The translations under genes were made by a program, and so were the position numbers. The notes under the pieces are model-generated. The model was not told the DNA's origin, searched no databases, and saw nothing but the letters and a program-made list of their open reading frames with translations. Below are positions 1 to 14,013 of a DNA stretch of 64,000 nt, in pieces (position 1 is the first letter of the stretch; each line of letters opens with the position of its first letter). Source of the DNA: Heliocidaris erythrogramma. Lineage: Eukaryota; Echinodermata; Echinoidea; Camarodonta; Echinometridae. The DNA lies in assembly GCA_025617745.1 (NCBI GenBank), contig CM046864.1:1426001-1490000 (forward strand), written 5' to 3'.

Positions 1-542
1 GAGTGGTTCTCCTGAGCAGGGTTGTCACTCCTTCCCAAATAGCAGCTATATTGCATTATGTTTTTATGTCATGTGACGAACTAGATTTTGCATTTTTTAA
101 ACAAGCGTACCGTAATCATATATTTTGATTATACATGTAGATATGCAAAGTCATTTATAAGCGCCACAGTGTAAAAAAAAGCTATTTAGTTCAGCGACTT
201 AATTGTGATATAGTCGTATTAACTACCTCTAAATTTAAGAGTAGGTAAACATTTAAATTCTTATACTGATGTTACCATTTTAATAGTGCATCAAATCATT
301 CTCCGGGGATTATCATTAAAGACTTTAAAGTTGTCCCCATCCCAGCTCTAGGTTTTTTAAGTGGCCGGGATGAATTTGAAAATTTCAAGATATGCTGGCG
401 ATCCCGTGTCTCCTCCCTTCCCCGACATGCACCCGCTTCCTTAACATAAATTCAGGTACCGGTATTCGCATTTTTTATTATATATATATAATACTTTCAT
501 ACGTCGGTTTATCATTTTAATTCCCTCTCCACAAACGGTTAG
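1..542. other. Intron upstream of the first in-window exon
   Basis: No exon, promoter or RNA gene is recognisable here. It ends in a pyrimidine-rich stretch and an AG at 541-542, which I take as the acceptor of the first exon. The front of the NIDO domain and the translation start must lie on earlier exons outside the window. Confidence 0.6.
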
Positions 543-987
543 ACGGTTACGTACCAAGCTATCTTGTTCACCAATGATGTGCACAGTGGAGTCCTCATCA
601 TGTTCCAAGAAGGAAGCATGCAGTGGAACCCTGACCCACAATTTACGGCGGCTCGAGTTGGATACAACATCAAAACGCAGTTTATAAACGAGTTCCCTAA
701 TGATGCAAGTCGATTGTTGAGCTACCGACCAGATCAGTTAACAGGGACGACCGGTCTCCTTGGAAGATACGTCTACCGTCTCGATGCGAATCCATCTGAT
801 TTCGTCAACCCAGGGTCATATTGCCTTAATTGGTATCGAAACGAGCCGCCCGTGTCTTTCATCAGAAGGCCATGCCCTCCGTCGTTGTTGCAGGCGATTG
901 CTGATCCAAACTTTGTGCCGTGCAATTTTGCTTACTATAATCGTGCATTTGGAACATTCAACTACTTCCCCGATTTCAACCCACCGT
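543..987 (+). CDS. Exon 1 (in window): NIDO domain end and start of AMOP
   Basis: It reads [13 protein letters not shown]...MQWNP...ARVGYN, the core of a NIDO (nidogen extracellular) domain, then GRYVYRLD. The AMOP domain opens with [10 protein letters not shown] and [12 protein letters not shown]. The acceptor AG is at 541-542 and the donor GTAAGC at 988; the exon ends in phase 1. The in-frame TTG at 564 is not a start: the frame is open back to the acceptor and the domain is already under way. Confidence 0.9.
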
Positions 988-3900
988 GTAAGCTCTGTTA
1001 ATGTTTCAATTTTTGTTTTCTCTTAAAACATTTTTTTTTAATGCATTGCAGAGCATTAAAAGAAATGGATGCTGCGCCATATTTATGATCTTTGCTTGGA
1101 CTTCCTCTTCATCGCATGTCCACAAAGTAAAATATCAAGCAGTATTTTTATCATGGTGTCAAATCCAAGGGGGCAGAAATCCACTTGCCAACATTGACAT
1201 ATCCGATGTTATTTTATGACATTTTGCCAATCCTCCATTAAATTACTTCAGATTTGTTTAAAACCATTCAAAGTTATCATTCGAAAGGGTAATATTTGTT
1301 TCATTGTAACTTTTCAAAATGGGAACAATAGCCGTTACTCGTTATTGTACACCCATCATCAACAGGAAATTATACTCTATTTAAAGATATCATCATGACT
1401 ATGTACATTCGCTTGACTTGTTATAGGCTATTACATTTTGTATAGTATTCTGAAAATATTCTACAAAATACTACAGGACTTGATATTAAGCCATGTCATT
1501 TATCTGCTATTTAATGCCATTTTGATCTGTTTTCCTCTTATTTACAGCCTCATTTTACGAGCCTCCATTCTATGTACTTTCTATATTTGGCTTCCGATTA
1601 TTAATTCCGAATTTCCGAGCAACGCAATGCTTCCAGGAGAGAAGGCCGGCAGGACCTGGGGGGTCAAGGTGCACCTATCGATTCAGTCTCAGAAGGGGCT
1701 ATGTCAGTTTCTGGGAGTCGAGCCACTACCAAAAAGTCATGCCACGCAATGCCCAGTGGGGAATAAGTAATACGGGTTATCGCTGGTGGTACAGCCATTT
1801 TCTCGAGTGGGTCTGTAAGTAGAGATTCCCAGATACTTTATGACTGGTCTACGAATAGATTTTCAAAATAATATAATTACATGTTAAGTTTTCTAGATGT
1901 AATTTTCCTGTTGTTTTTTCCTGTTCGAGGTGACAAATATATACTACGAGCAACAAAATGGAAAGTGATATGTATGTATGTCAAGACGGAGCCCATAACT
2001 GACTTTATTATCTGTTCAATTTCTTTCAGATGCCGATGTCTTTCCGAGATATTACTGTTGCAGTCGTTCACAATTTTGTTATCTTTACGAACAAAGGAGA
2101 CCCCCGTCCACCTCGTTGTTTTACATAAATCCAAGAATAGGTAAGTTAAAGAGAAGGTCGAGTTCTGTTAATGATGAAAAATAAGTTCTTAGCTTTCGAA
2201 TTGCAATGGCGTCTTCCGTCATTGCCTTGGTTCCGTCCACGATCAGCATTCTTACTGTTCTTCTTTTTCTTCCACCGGAATGCTATTTCGTTTGCACGTA
2301 GTGCTTGCTATCACTCTTCAGGTATTTTCCAGATGTCCATTTCCTTTGAAATTTCATATGCCTGTTCCTTGAAATTTCATCTTGGTCCCAGAACTCTTCA
2401 TATTTCGTAATCATTTATCCATGACCGTCCAGGCACCATTTTGTCCATGTTGGGGCAATTTTCGTAACTTTCTTTCTGCTTGCCTTTCTCCACTATCCTA
2501 GATGCTACAGACTTCTAACAAGATGCTCTGGATAGTGCAAGAGCTGTTCTTTCAATTGCGCTGCATAACATGCCCTTCAGAATTCTGTTTTCATACTCTA
2601 AATCAAATCCAGAATCGGCGACATCAAGAATCGATAGAATTCTTGAAATATTTAGTGCAAAATATGAAAAATTGCTATAACTATATCGTGGCAATTCATT
2701 TTTTTTTCCTCAAATTGTCACTGTGTATATTTATCATCATTCACATATACCTGCTAAATTTCACGCATCATAGTAACGGATATAAATAACGCCAATTAGA
2801 GTTTTAAGAAGTCTGTCTTATTGTGGTCGTACCTCCATCATGTCTGGCTAAACCCGTACCCCTTTGGCAATGACGTACTTCGTATTTGCAATGTTTCCGA
2901 CGTCCTCCGTCAATTCCCTGTACTTGTGTGTGTTATGCATTTTTATTCTTCTTCTTGATCGTCCTGATCTTCCGCCCATATCCCATTGCTTTTGTACGTT
3001 GTGCTTTTGTTCACTCTCTAGGTACTTTAAATAAGGGGTTTTTTAAGTTGTAATCAATCAAACACAAATTGACAACTCCGTGACGTACCTTGCGAGGTCC
3101 TCTCCGATTTTCCCTGCACAAAATTCTCGTAAATTTCATTTTTTTCTCTAGAAAATAATTTAACATGCATTCCTCCATGATAGAATAAATCGCACTATAT
3201 GTTTTTACACAGAACCTTTATGAAACAATAATTTTCTTCATCAACAACTAAGAAAATGAAAATGCATGAAATTTTATGTACAAAGTAAATGGGAGAGGAC
3301 CTTGCAAGACAAAGAGTTGCCAGTATGTGTGCGATTGATTACAACTCCAACGAATCCATAACTTTCATTTCAGCCCAAAATATGACCTTTACCCCCACTT
3401 TTCTTTACCCCCACCATTGACCATAACTTGACCACCCTGTATTTCATGGGGCAATGCCCTTGCTTTCTTAATTAAGAGAAGCGCCAAAACGAGGAAAGAT
3501 ATTGGGAGAAGCGGTGGCTCTGTAAAACAAGATGACTACACCAACTTTCACACTCACGCCCCGCTCGTTTTCTCACCCCACCCCTTTTACGTGCGCATTT
3601 TATTCACCAGTTTCATTAAGCGCCCTCCCCCTCACCATCTGTCATATATCACTGACTTAAGAAACACACACACATACAAAAAAAAAGAAAAAAACATCGC
3701 TGAGGACCATCGACTTTACCAGTCATTATGTTGTCAAAATAATTTTAATTTAGGTTTTAGAGATACCCCCAGGCATCCTGCACAATAATAACGTTTCTCG
3801 TATTTTTTTCTCAGGGTGGATGTTTGGCGATCCCCACATTACAACTTTGGACGGAACTGGATATACATTCAATGGGTTTGGAGAGTATGTTATGTTAGAG

Positions 3901-6900
3901 TACACAAATGGAGATCCTTTCAAAATACAGGCGAGAACAGGTAAAGCGTTTGATGAGGACGGGCAAGAGTTGAACACAGCGACAGTGTTTACCGGTTTTG
4001 CTGCCTCACATGGCACTACTACGGTGAGTTTTTCCCGTTTGAGTAGTTTCAGTAAATATCAATGTAGTCTTCCATAATCACATTGAACATGACAAGATTG
4101 CATTAGATTTCACAACCCATGTCGCTTTAGTATTTCTGGTCACCAGTCCAAAAACGATTAACAAAGCTCTTGATCGCACATTTTCTGTAACTGCATCTTC
4201 GGAATGGAACAGTATCCAGGTTTGTTTTTTGTTTACCAAATTAGCAAATTCCACAAACCAATTTAGGGAATTCTTGTAAACGCATCTCTTCCCTAAAAAA
4301 ATGTTAACCCTCTTCATTTCTTTCAAAATTTGTGTTTTTTGCAAAGTTCAGTTTATATTATCATGATTATGTATACTCAATATTTGTAAACGCTTCGATA
4401 AAGAGTTACTATGACAAGTACAAATGGCTTATAATTTATTTTAAAAAAATTATAATCTTTAAAACTGACGGATGCATATGGGCGAGCAATGTTTAACAAT
4501 CATGCAAATGCTCAAGTATTTATGGTGACGAGCTCATCCAGTTGATATCTTAAATATTTTTGTCACTTTCTTCCTATCCTACGAACATGCTCTTTTATGT
4601 ATCGGTTTTTTTTTTCAAATGAAAGAGTAGATTTTTCAGGAGTGAGGTGATATGTTATTTTTCGACTTCTTTCTCAGCCAAAGAATAAATGAAATAAAAT
4701 AAGAGCTGTACCCTATTTATATTTCGTTGCAGTAGAAACAATTTCAAGTCGTTGGATGCCAAGATAACGATTTAGTTAATACATAATGCCTATCCTATTT
4801 TTAATCATTCAGCTTCAAGTGAACTTGAATGACGATCGAACTCAGATGATGATTACGGCCAATGGAACTGACATTGATATTGAAACCCTAAAAACAGGTA
4901 AAATATTGGTATATTTAATCGTTTCTTACGCTTTGATTTCAACCTGTGCCTTTTTTTCCTTAAAGATTTCTGCTGTTTTAGAAGCCAGTCGGACCGCATG
5001 AAGACTTCTGTATAAATGAGACTATAAACATGTGAATGTCCTTTTCTGGTAATACAATTCAAATTTATGCAGAATGTTAAATACTGAAAATAGATATCAC
5101 CTGCCCAATAAAGAGGGAAAAACAGCATGATAAATGTCAGTAAAGATCGGTGAAAAGAAAAAAAAATGAAAAAGCAGTACTGACCGTTTGTGGAGAAATA
5201 GAGCATTTGCTTCCAGTGATTGTAATTTGTAAAGTCCAGTCAGCGTGTTTGTATATTTTTCATAGAAAACCTCCGATTAAGTGCATGATTGACAATCGTG
5301 ACAATGTAGAATTTTCGTCAATATTCGCAGTTCCTTCATAATGACTTCTGATCAGGCTTAACTACGTTTTCTGATATTTTTTTTAGTTGAAATACATATA
5401 TGAAAGGGAAGGGAATTGATTGCAACAGCTCTTGCAATATAAGTTCACCGTAGATACATGTAGACATTTCTTACAAGATTCGTTTTAAAACACATTTCCT
5501 TCACAAGATTTCAAGATCAGCATTATTTACGAATTTCTCTTTTATATAATATATGCCGTGCGTCCCCCAAAAGGAGTTAATAGTTGGAAAAAAAAGTTTA
5601 CCCAATAAATAATTCAGAATAAGATAATAAGAAATGTTCATACCTGGGGAAGGCTTGGGTGTCTTCTATCAAATGGCATCATCGAAATTGGCAGTATTGT
5701 AACTCTTTCAGTGCCGATGTCACGTATATGAGACAGATAGACTTGTCATTTACATTCACCAATTGCTCGACCACAGGAAAGGTATATGGTGGTCAATGCA
5801 TATCAAAGTTTTGAGCATAAATCTATAATTGTAATTATATGCTACCACTGAAATTTTCAGAGAAAATTGCTACTTTTTAATAAGATATTACCTTATTTGA
5901 ACAATAAACAATAGTAAACAAGTGAGAAACCCAAAAATAATGGGGAAAAAAAGAAACTCAAATATAATTTTCAATAATTCATATACATAAAGTTCGATAA
6001 AGTAATAACTCTTGGCACAGTAAGAGTTAAGTTCGAGTGAGAAAAACGGACTTTAGTGAAAATGTGCTAATTCCAGACTTGGGAAGAATTGGTATTTGGT
6101 CCGGCTTGTATAAACAAATTTCAGAAACATTAAAAAGTGACAGTTCGAAAAGTCCCCCCAAATGAACACTTCAAAATATATTTGTGAAATGTTCATTCGT
6201 GTTGATAGCTTAAGAGTCTTACATGGCGCCAAAACATCCAACGATGTCTGATGATTTTTTGAGTGAGCAAAAGCCATTGTTAAACGGTGCAAAATACATT
6301 GTTGACAATAATGTGTATTGGCTCATGCTGGTATCAGCAAAGTTTAGTCTTGAAAAGGCTTAGAAATTGTCATATACTGATCATTAAAATGCACGTTATG
6401 AAAGATTGGGCTTTGTTGTATTAATGTCCTGACATATCCCTTCAAAACTCTATGGTTGACTAGAAAACCAGTATGAAATAAGACTCGCCAAAATTAATAT
6501 TTAAAAACACTCAAAGTTTTGCTCATTGAAGCATAATTAATTAGATACGTAAGTACATACAAAGGGAAACAAATATCCTTTCATAAATTGTCTATTGTTC
6601 ATCAAATATGAAAACTTCTAAGCCTTTACATGACCCTAAACTTTGCTGATACTAGCAAGAACAAATAAACATCTTCGCAAGTCCTGATTCTGCATCTTTT
6701 TCATGAAAGTGGCCTGTTGTTAGTCGATAGTAAAATATCACAAAATCTGTAGGCGTCATTTAATAGATGAGACCGTAAGCTATCCACAGTTATGACATTT
6801 GCATTAATTAATGTAATATTTATACTCACACCCACACACAAAAACCAAATTGTCGTTCTAGAGATGAAATGTTACGGATTTAAGAGGAGACAAAGATAAA

Positions 6901-9900
6901 GAGAAGAAAAGGTAAAATAACAGAAAGAAAAGTTGAAACAAAATGAAATTAGGAAAGAAAGATAAGGACATCAAATGTTAGGAAAAGAGTAAATGAAATT
7001 AATCCCACCTGGTTGGAGAAAGCCGAGATAGTGAATAAGGCGTTCCTCTCCTTCCTGGCCCCATCTGACTGGAAGTCATTCATGAGGACGCTTACTTGGA
7101 AATGACTGGTGCTGTGCATGATGATGCACAGTTCTAAGAAGAAGGGTTACACCTTGCGACTGAGTGAACGTTTTACCACGTCAGTCATTTCAAGTGACGG
7201 TCCTCATGAATGATTCCCAGTCAGATGCGGCAGGAAGAAGAGAAAGAGGAACGGATTATCCACTATTTCGGCTGTCTACAACCTGGTGGGAGTGACTGTA
7301 TATTTTTACTCTATTCCTACCATTTGATCTCTTTCTTTCTTTTCATATCATCTTTTCCATTTGATTCTCTTATTCTGTTCTTTCTTTTCATTTTTATACT
7401 TTGTCTCATCTCCTCTCTTGTTTATGCTCCTTTTCGGTTTCTCACTCTGCCGTTCTCTGTTCCTCCTTCTAGTCACCTTTTTTTTTCGTTTTTTTTCTCT
7501 ATTTTCACCCCCTTTCTCTGCTTTACCTTTTACTTATCCTTGTTTCTTTTTGTCCTTTTCCCCTCCCGTCTTTTTTTTTGGTTTCTCTCCGCACTACACT
7601 TTTTCTTTGTTGCAATGCGCTTAGTGCAATTTGTTGCTATGTTGGATGTTTTTTAAAATGGGCGAAAATGCGTAATATTTCATCTCTCCAAGTGTTATTT
7701 TATTTATTGGGAACTTGGTACATTGGCAGTTATTTTTCATTTTGTTTTTGGTTTATATCCGTCATCATCATCGCCATCGTCATATATAGATATATATATA
7801 CATATGCCTGTACATATATTATTGTTTGTATGTTTATATAACATGAAAAAGAGAGGAACGGAGAAGTTGTTTTGTGATATTGAACGTCAAAAGTAACGTT
7901 TTGCAAATCATACCAAGTTTAACCCTACTTTCATTTTTGTATATAGATGGATATAACTCAAGTGATCTTAACTTCGAGCTTTCCTACAATACGAATAGTA
8001 CGAACACCACGGGTGGCGAGAGCGAAGATGTCGGCATCACGGCACTTTTCGGAAATCCGTTGATGAGCGATACGAGTTTCAAAATCGGTTTCCGACTTGG
8101 AGTTCTTGATATCACGGTGTTTGGGCCAGGCGAATACCAAGAGAACGGAGCAGGGCAAGGACTTTTGGGTAGGCCATGGGAGTGGCAATGATTTGTATGT
8201 TGTTGTTTTTTTTTTGACAGCACTTAGACAAGATATTTCAGCTGAACGGGTTATATAGTGCTTGTGACAAATATAAACCTATTCACTTTCCTTTAAAAGG
8301 CCCCTGAAACCCAAGCGCAACCCAAATGCAAGTTTTTTTCCTGTTCATGTGCAGGGATGCATACAACTTATATTCTGTTATTCAAATATCTAGATATGTT
8401 TCATAGATGTTTAAATATTTTTTGAAATATTTTCCCAACCTTCTAAGCTCCACCCTAAATAAAGGTTCCAGATCTCATTCCTGCAATGACATCATCTGTC
8501 AATCATCAGTCAGCTACACTAACATTCTACAATAGACGGTGGAATGTAACTTCCCGCAGCTCAGCACATGCTCACAACATAATTGCATGCTTTCAAACAA
8601 TACCTCCTCATTGGCATGATTTCAGGAAGTATCAACATTTTCACCCCGTTATTCTTTATATTATTAAGCAGTTCGAGCACAACGGGCTTGACTTTCAGAC
8701 TACTTCTTGGTTATTTGACATTTGAATATCAGGGACATACACAACAAATTTCAGAGTAAATCACTGGATAGATGAGAAAATTGACACAAAAAGGACAAGC
8801 TTTGGGTTTTTTTTAATTCTGCGTTTTATAGGTCTGTGAGTTTTAGGGTTCAATGCATCTTATTTTGGTATAGACAGAAACTTATAAACACACAACGTAT
8901 GTATAACAATTAGAGAAACGTAACGGACATGACAGCTGGTGCGTAAAATACATGACACTTTTGTCCACTTTTTTATAAATCCCTGTAGCGTTCCTATAAA
9001 ATGTTCATTGGGTCATGCGAACCTCTTATTGGATAATTTTGTTCATTCGTCAAAATTTACTGCAAAAGAAATCAGATCTGAAGTGCTTGTGGCGTGAAAT
9101 AATGAAACCCAAAGATGATATGTTTAATTTTTTTAACAGTCACATTTTGACCCGGAAATAAGGGTTTTGAAAAGTTATACCAAAATACAATTTTCTCTTA
9201 TTAGTTTATCACTCATGTTCAAGAACATGTTGAGCTCTTTTCTTTGATACTATATTTGCCATGATAGAACAATACTTATCGCCAATTGTGTGATATTCCA
9301 TAGAATAGTCCTCAGCACTCCTGTGATAATAAACTGCATTCCTGAAATAAATAAATGTACACACTTTAGTATAAGTTCATTAAAGTTAAACTTAAGCATA
9401 AAATAAAGAAACTATTAGAATTCAGGTTTGGGTTAACGTTGTAATAAAGAATATCGTTCACAGGGGAAAACATTAATTTAGTTTTACAAAATATATTTTT
9501 ACTGTATAGGCCGTTATGCCTTTAACGTACTTATGACATTCTGGAAAGGTGTGATTTGAAGTAACCCTCGATAGATCGTAAGTTTTCCAAAATTATTGGA
9601 ATCCAGTAATGGCTACCCATGTCTGTGAGATACAATCAAACATTACGTAAACGTTAGACGCTGATTTATCTTTTGGTGTGCCAAGGGGTTTCGTTAGTTT
9701 AAGATTTTAACAAAACGCAAATAACACTTATCGTTTCAAGCTCCTGCAGTTCTTTATCCAATGTCTTATATTTTAAAAAAAAGTTTACAAAAGATGTAGG
9801 AAACTACATATCCTTTATAATGATTCCAGCCATTCAAACTTAAGCAATATGATGTATGAAAATTATTGTAAAACAAAATTGAGTTCCCTTCTGGTTGACC

Positions 9901-12900
9901 ATTGTTGAATGTAAAGGTTAAAGGAGATCCTGTTACAAAATCTGCAGTTTTCTTAAGAAATCACAATAGCAGCATATGATAATTCTAAGATATTTAGAAT
10001 GCTTGATTCATGCTCTAAACATTGATTTGGATTGACGGTACTTCTTAGATATTTAGAATTCTGGAATGTGTGATTGAAAGTAAATATTTTTGTTTGTTAT
10101 ATGAGACACTGAAAGAGCGAGAATTAATCTTTTCTCCCCCTCTTGCTTATATGGAACAAAGGTTTATGGAACGGCGACTCATCTGATGATTTTCTTCTTC
10201 GAGATGGTTCGACCCTTGAACCTGCAGAAGGCAAAAACCTCACCGAGGCGCAGATATTCAGCTTTGGACAGTCTTGTACGTAATAGTTATTTCTAATCAT
10301 TCCCATACTTCCCTAGTCATGAGGGTTTCAGGAATTAGATGATTCGTTATTACGTGCCGCTGTTATGCTTCCTCAGAAAACATGAAACAATCGTTATTGT
10401 GTCGAACATTCACAAAGATATGTTTTGCTATCATTTTTTGGTAATTATGCCTTAATTCCAAGTTGTATAATATCGTAACTGTATTTGAATTATTAAACCG
10501 TTCATTATATTCATTCACTTCACCATCACCACACTTTCTCCACAACATGGACTGCTGCTGCAGTGAGCCAGTTTGTATAAAATTTATACACCGTGGTGGA
10601 AAGGGTAATATCAATTAAGTTAGATAAAAGTTCGGTAAAGGAGCTCTAATACGCAATCCTTTCATCTCTAGTGAAACACTGAGGCCACTTAACTGCGATA
10701 AACGTATTTATTCTGAAATTCAAACTGCATAATTATTTTAAAATGATGACACAAACTTTCCCCAGGGGCTATTATTGCCGAAGAGTCCTTGTTTAATTAC
10801 GGCGACAAAACTTGGGCCGATTACAACGATCCGACCTTCACGCCCCCGTTTTTGGACGAGGTCATAGCCAATGCTACAACGGAAGAGCTAGCGAATGCGA
10901 CAGAGACATGCGGTGATGATCGAGCTTGCTTGTTTGACTATCTTGTTGTTGGACCAGCTCTTGGTGCAGATTCAATGGCAACTGGGCAACAAAGACTGGA
11001 AGAAAAAGAATCACTTGGTAATTATTCTTAAATGAAAATTCGTTGCGCAATACATTACTGGAAGTAATAACAAAAACAATTTTATCGATCTTGATACTGG
11101 TTAAAGGGAAATTAACCTCAGCGTATGAATTAGCTTATTTTGAATGGTGTAGTATATGCCTCTTATTTGATACATGCAATTTCATGTAAAAACACAGGAT
11201 ATAGATATAAATCACTATTTTCCAGCAAGTTATCGTCTGCTAGCAATAATAAGGGATTACTTTATGTGTACACGAACATATTTTTCATCCCAAGTAAAAT
11301 TCCTTCATCGTTAACTTGTAATTGATTTTTAGTATATTTAGATAAAGTCACATATTCTGAAATGTAAGTTTAGTTTTATATAGTTTTTAAAAGGTCTTAA
11401 TTTGTTCATTATACTTCATAAAAAATATACGTCAAGGACGGAGAATTGACGTCAAGGACGGAGACAATCGTAACAATACCAAAACAAAGCGAGGAATCTG
11501 CTTTACAGGATGGCTATTAGAACTCATGGGTCGTCAATTATCTAGGCCCATGGCCAATAACAATCGTAATACAATCAGAACAAGTATCTGTTGTAAAGGT
11601 AGGCTATTATCAATGCATATGGTACCTAATGATCCGTCATGCACAAAATGGCAGCCTCCATGGAAGACGTACAGACAATAGGTGCATCTAGAATATCACG
11701 TGGGTTAATTGTCCTTTAAAGTCAAAATTACAGTTACAAGATAAAACGGATTATGAATTAATAAAGATTATAACAACCAATTTTTTCTTTCTTGGGGGGG
11801 GGCGCGGAATTACAAAGCTGAAATTGCAGGTGATAATCGTTTTACTAGTCTTTAATGACATCCATGTTTCAAGTTAATGGTCCCTAATACACCTTGAATA
11901 TATTTGGGTTAGCCAAGTTTGAACATTAAAGCAATATATATTTAAAAACAAAATTATCGTCTTTTTTCTGCAGCCAACTTTCCTCCGGAATTTGAATTAG
12001 TCGTTGATAGAAGCTCAACACCTGCATTATCTGGGAATGACACTCTCTGCTTAATTGTTGGGGAATCGTATGCTCTACAATTCAACGCAAGCGACCCGAA
12101 CAACGATACCGTTACATTCTCATTGAACGGGACAGTGCCAGACAGTGCTTCAATAGACGACGGTATGTATACTGTGAACAGAAAATCACCTTTCAACTCC
12201 ATTTTAATGATTCAGTCAAAATGGCCAACTATGGTACTAGTGCATGGGAATGCACTTTCACGTCGTTATGTTCTAATGGTAATTGTTGATGAAATGATTG
12301 GGTTTACTCCAAGATTACCCCATAAAGTATTTATGTGTATAAAGTTCAACCTTTATTGTCGTGATTATATAGATGCATGTAATATAAAGGAAATACATTT
12401 ATTTTGGGGGTTTTTTTCTAAAGAAAATGCTCATGTATAGATAGTAAATATTTTGTATGATGTCCACCTGCAAGCTTCCGGTTGTTACGAATAATTCTTC
12501 ATGAATTTACAGAAAAAGAAAACGAAATGAACTAAAAATGTGATACACTTAAGGAACTGCTTTTCTTTAATTTTGAAGCGTTCTTTTTAAGGAATTGTGG
12601 CGCTTACGTGAATACATGTAGTTTTTAGATGCATGAAACCGTCAAAAGTGTCATGCAAAACGATTATATTATTTGTAAAAAAATCTTTTAAGTAACCATT
12701 TCTTTAACAGATGGTCTTCTAACCTGGACTCCTCATGATACAGAAAGGGTGAATTTTGAAGTCGTAGCAAGTGATGGTAAAGTTTCCAGCTCCTATCGTC
12801 TTATGGTCAAGATGTGTCGCTGTGAAAATAGTGGTACTTGTGACTTCGAAACTGAAGCTGAAGGGGAAGACCTCGTTGGGAATCAATTTGCAGTAAGTAA

Positions 12901-13981
12901 CTGGTTATATCTAATTTCGGAGAGAATGATTTTGATATCTGGTGATCTGAATTCGTTTCCCAGACTTTCTGTTTTATCTAAGGCTTTTCTTTTGGTAATG
13001 GTTGTCCATATTCACTTCTGAAATCAGCAAATGAATAGGCCTACCACGAAATGAAAACAGATGGAAAGAAACGTGATCTAAAAAAAAATCTACACCCACT
13101 CCATGCCAACCACACCACGACCCTCACACACTTTTATACTCAAATATCGTAAATGAAGCTAATACTGATGTCGAAAAGGTATGCACATTGACTCCCGGGA
13201 CTTTTTTTACGAAATGACCCTGGTCAGTAAGAACAAGGTGTGTAAATTTTATCAGGGTCTGCATGAAGTGCCGTCGAGGGCACTTCCCAATAACTTTGGG
13301 ATGCATGTCCATCTATGAGCCTTTGGTTACGATTACTGTATTTGCCCATCGATCCTCAAGATGAATTTTCGACCCCGAGGTTTATTCATCTTTGTATCTT
13401 CGGTGATGTAGGTTGTGACGTGTAACTGCACAGATGGGTGGGATGGCGTCCACTGTGATACAGATGCAGACTCCTGTGAAGGAGATCCCTGCTTCGAGGG
13501 AGTCATTTGTTTCGATGATCCACCTCCTTCAACAGAGCCTAGATGTGGTGATTGTCCTCCAAACTATGTCGGAGACGGACTAACGTGCTACGGTAAGTCG
13601 AGAGCCTGACCTGGATAACCGGTGTCGTATTTTCAATACTAAGGGAGAGACCTATCGTGCTGTATGATGTGTACGTATGGATATGCTCGTGCCTGTTTAT
13701 AATAAGGCAGCTCTGGGGTGTACCTGCCATAAAAGATCTCCTTATTGTTATAGGTTAAGTGTAGCTCAGGCTTTACAAAATATTGTAGAAATTGGTCACG
13801 TATTTTTTTAAATATTAGCAAACTCTCGTTGCTTTTTTAGACACGTGTGTATACTCTATATACAATATATATATATATATATATACAGTCCAAAAAAATC
13901 TGCGATGGAGATTAAAATGGAGAGAGACACAGAATAAATCACTCTGGAGTGATTTATTATGTATGTGTGTGCGTCTGTGTT

Positions 13982-14013
<32 letters not shown>

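Larger units (their letters stand above)
4898..7946 (+). other. Intron 5 (about 3 kb)
   Basis: It carries two inverted-repeat elements (6326-6657 and 7041-7253) and a long pyrimidine-rich tract (about 7299-7600). The rest, including 4900-6300, shows no exon or recognisable element. Confidence 0.6.

Noticed and set aside
1438-1770. A 110-codon open frame as an independent gene
   Set aside because: The real coding frame here is exon 2 of the mucin gene (1548-1814), in a different frame, supported by AMOP cysteines and splice sites.
7210-7656. Open frames of 148 and 87 codons in the pyrimidine-rich tract
   Set aside because: They are Phe/Ser/Leu-rich translations of a T/C tract, with no splice sites in phase and no domain.
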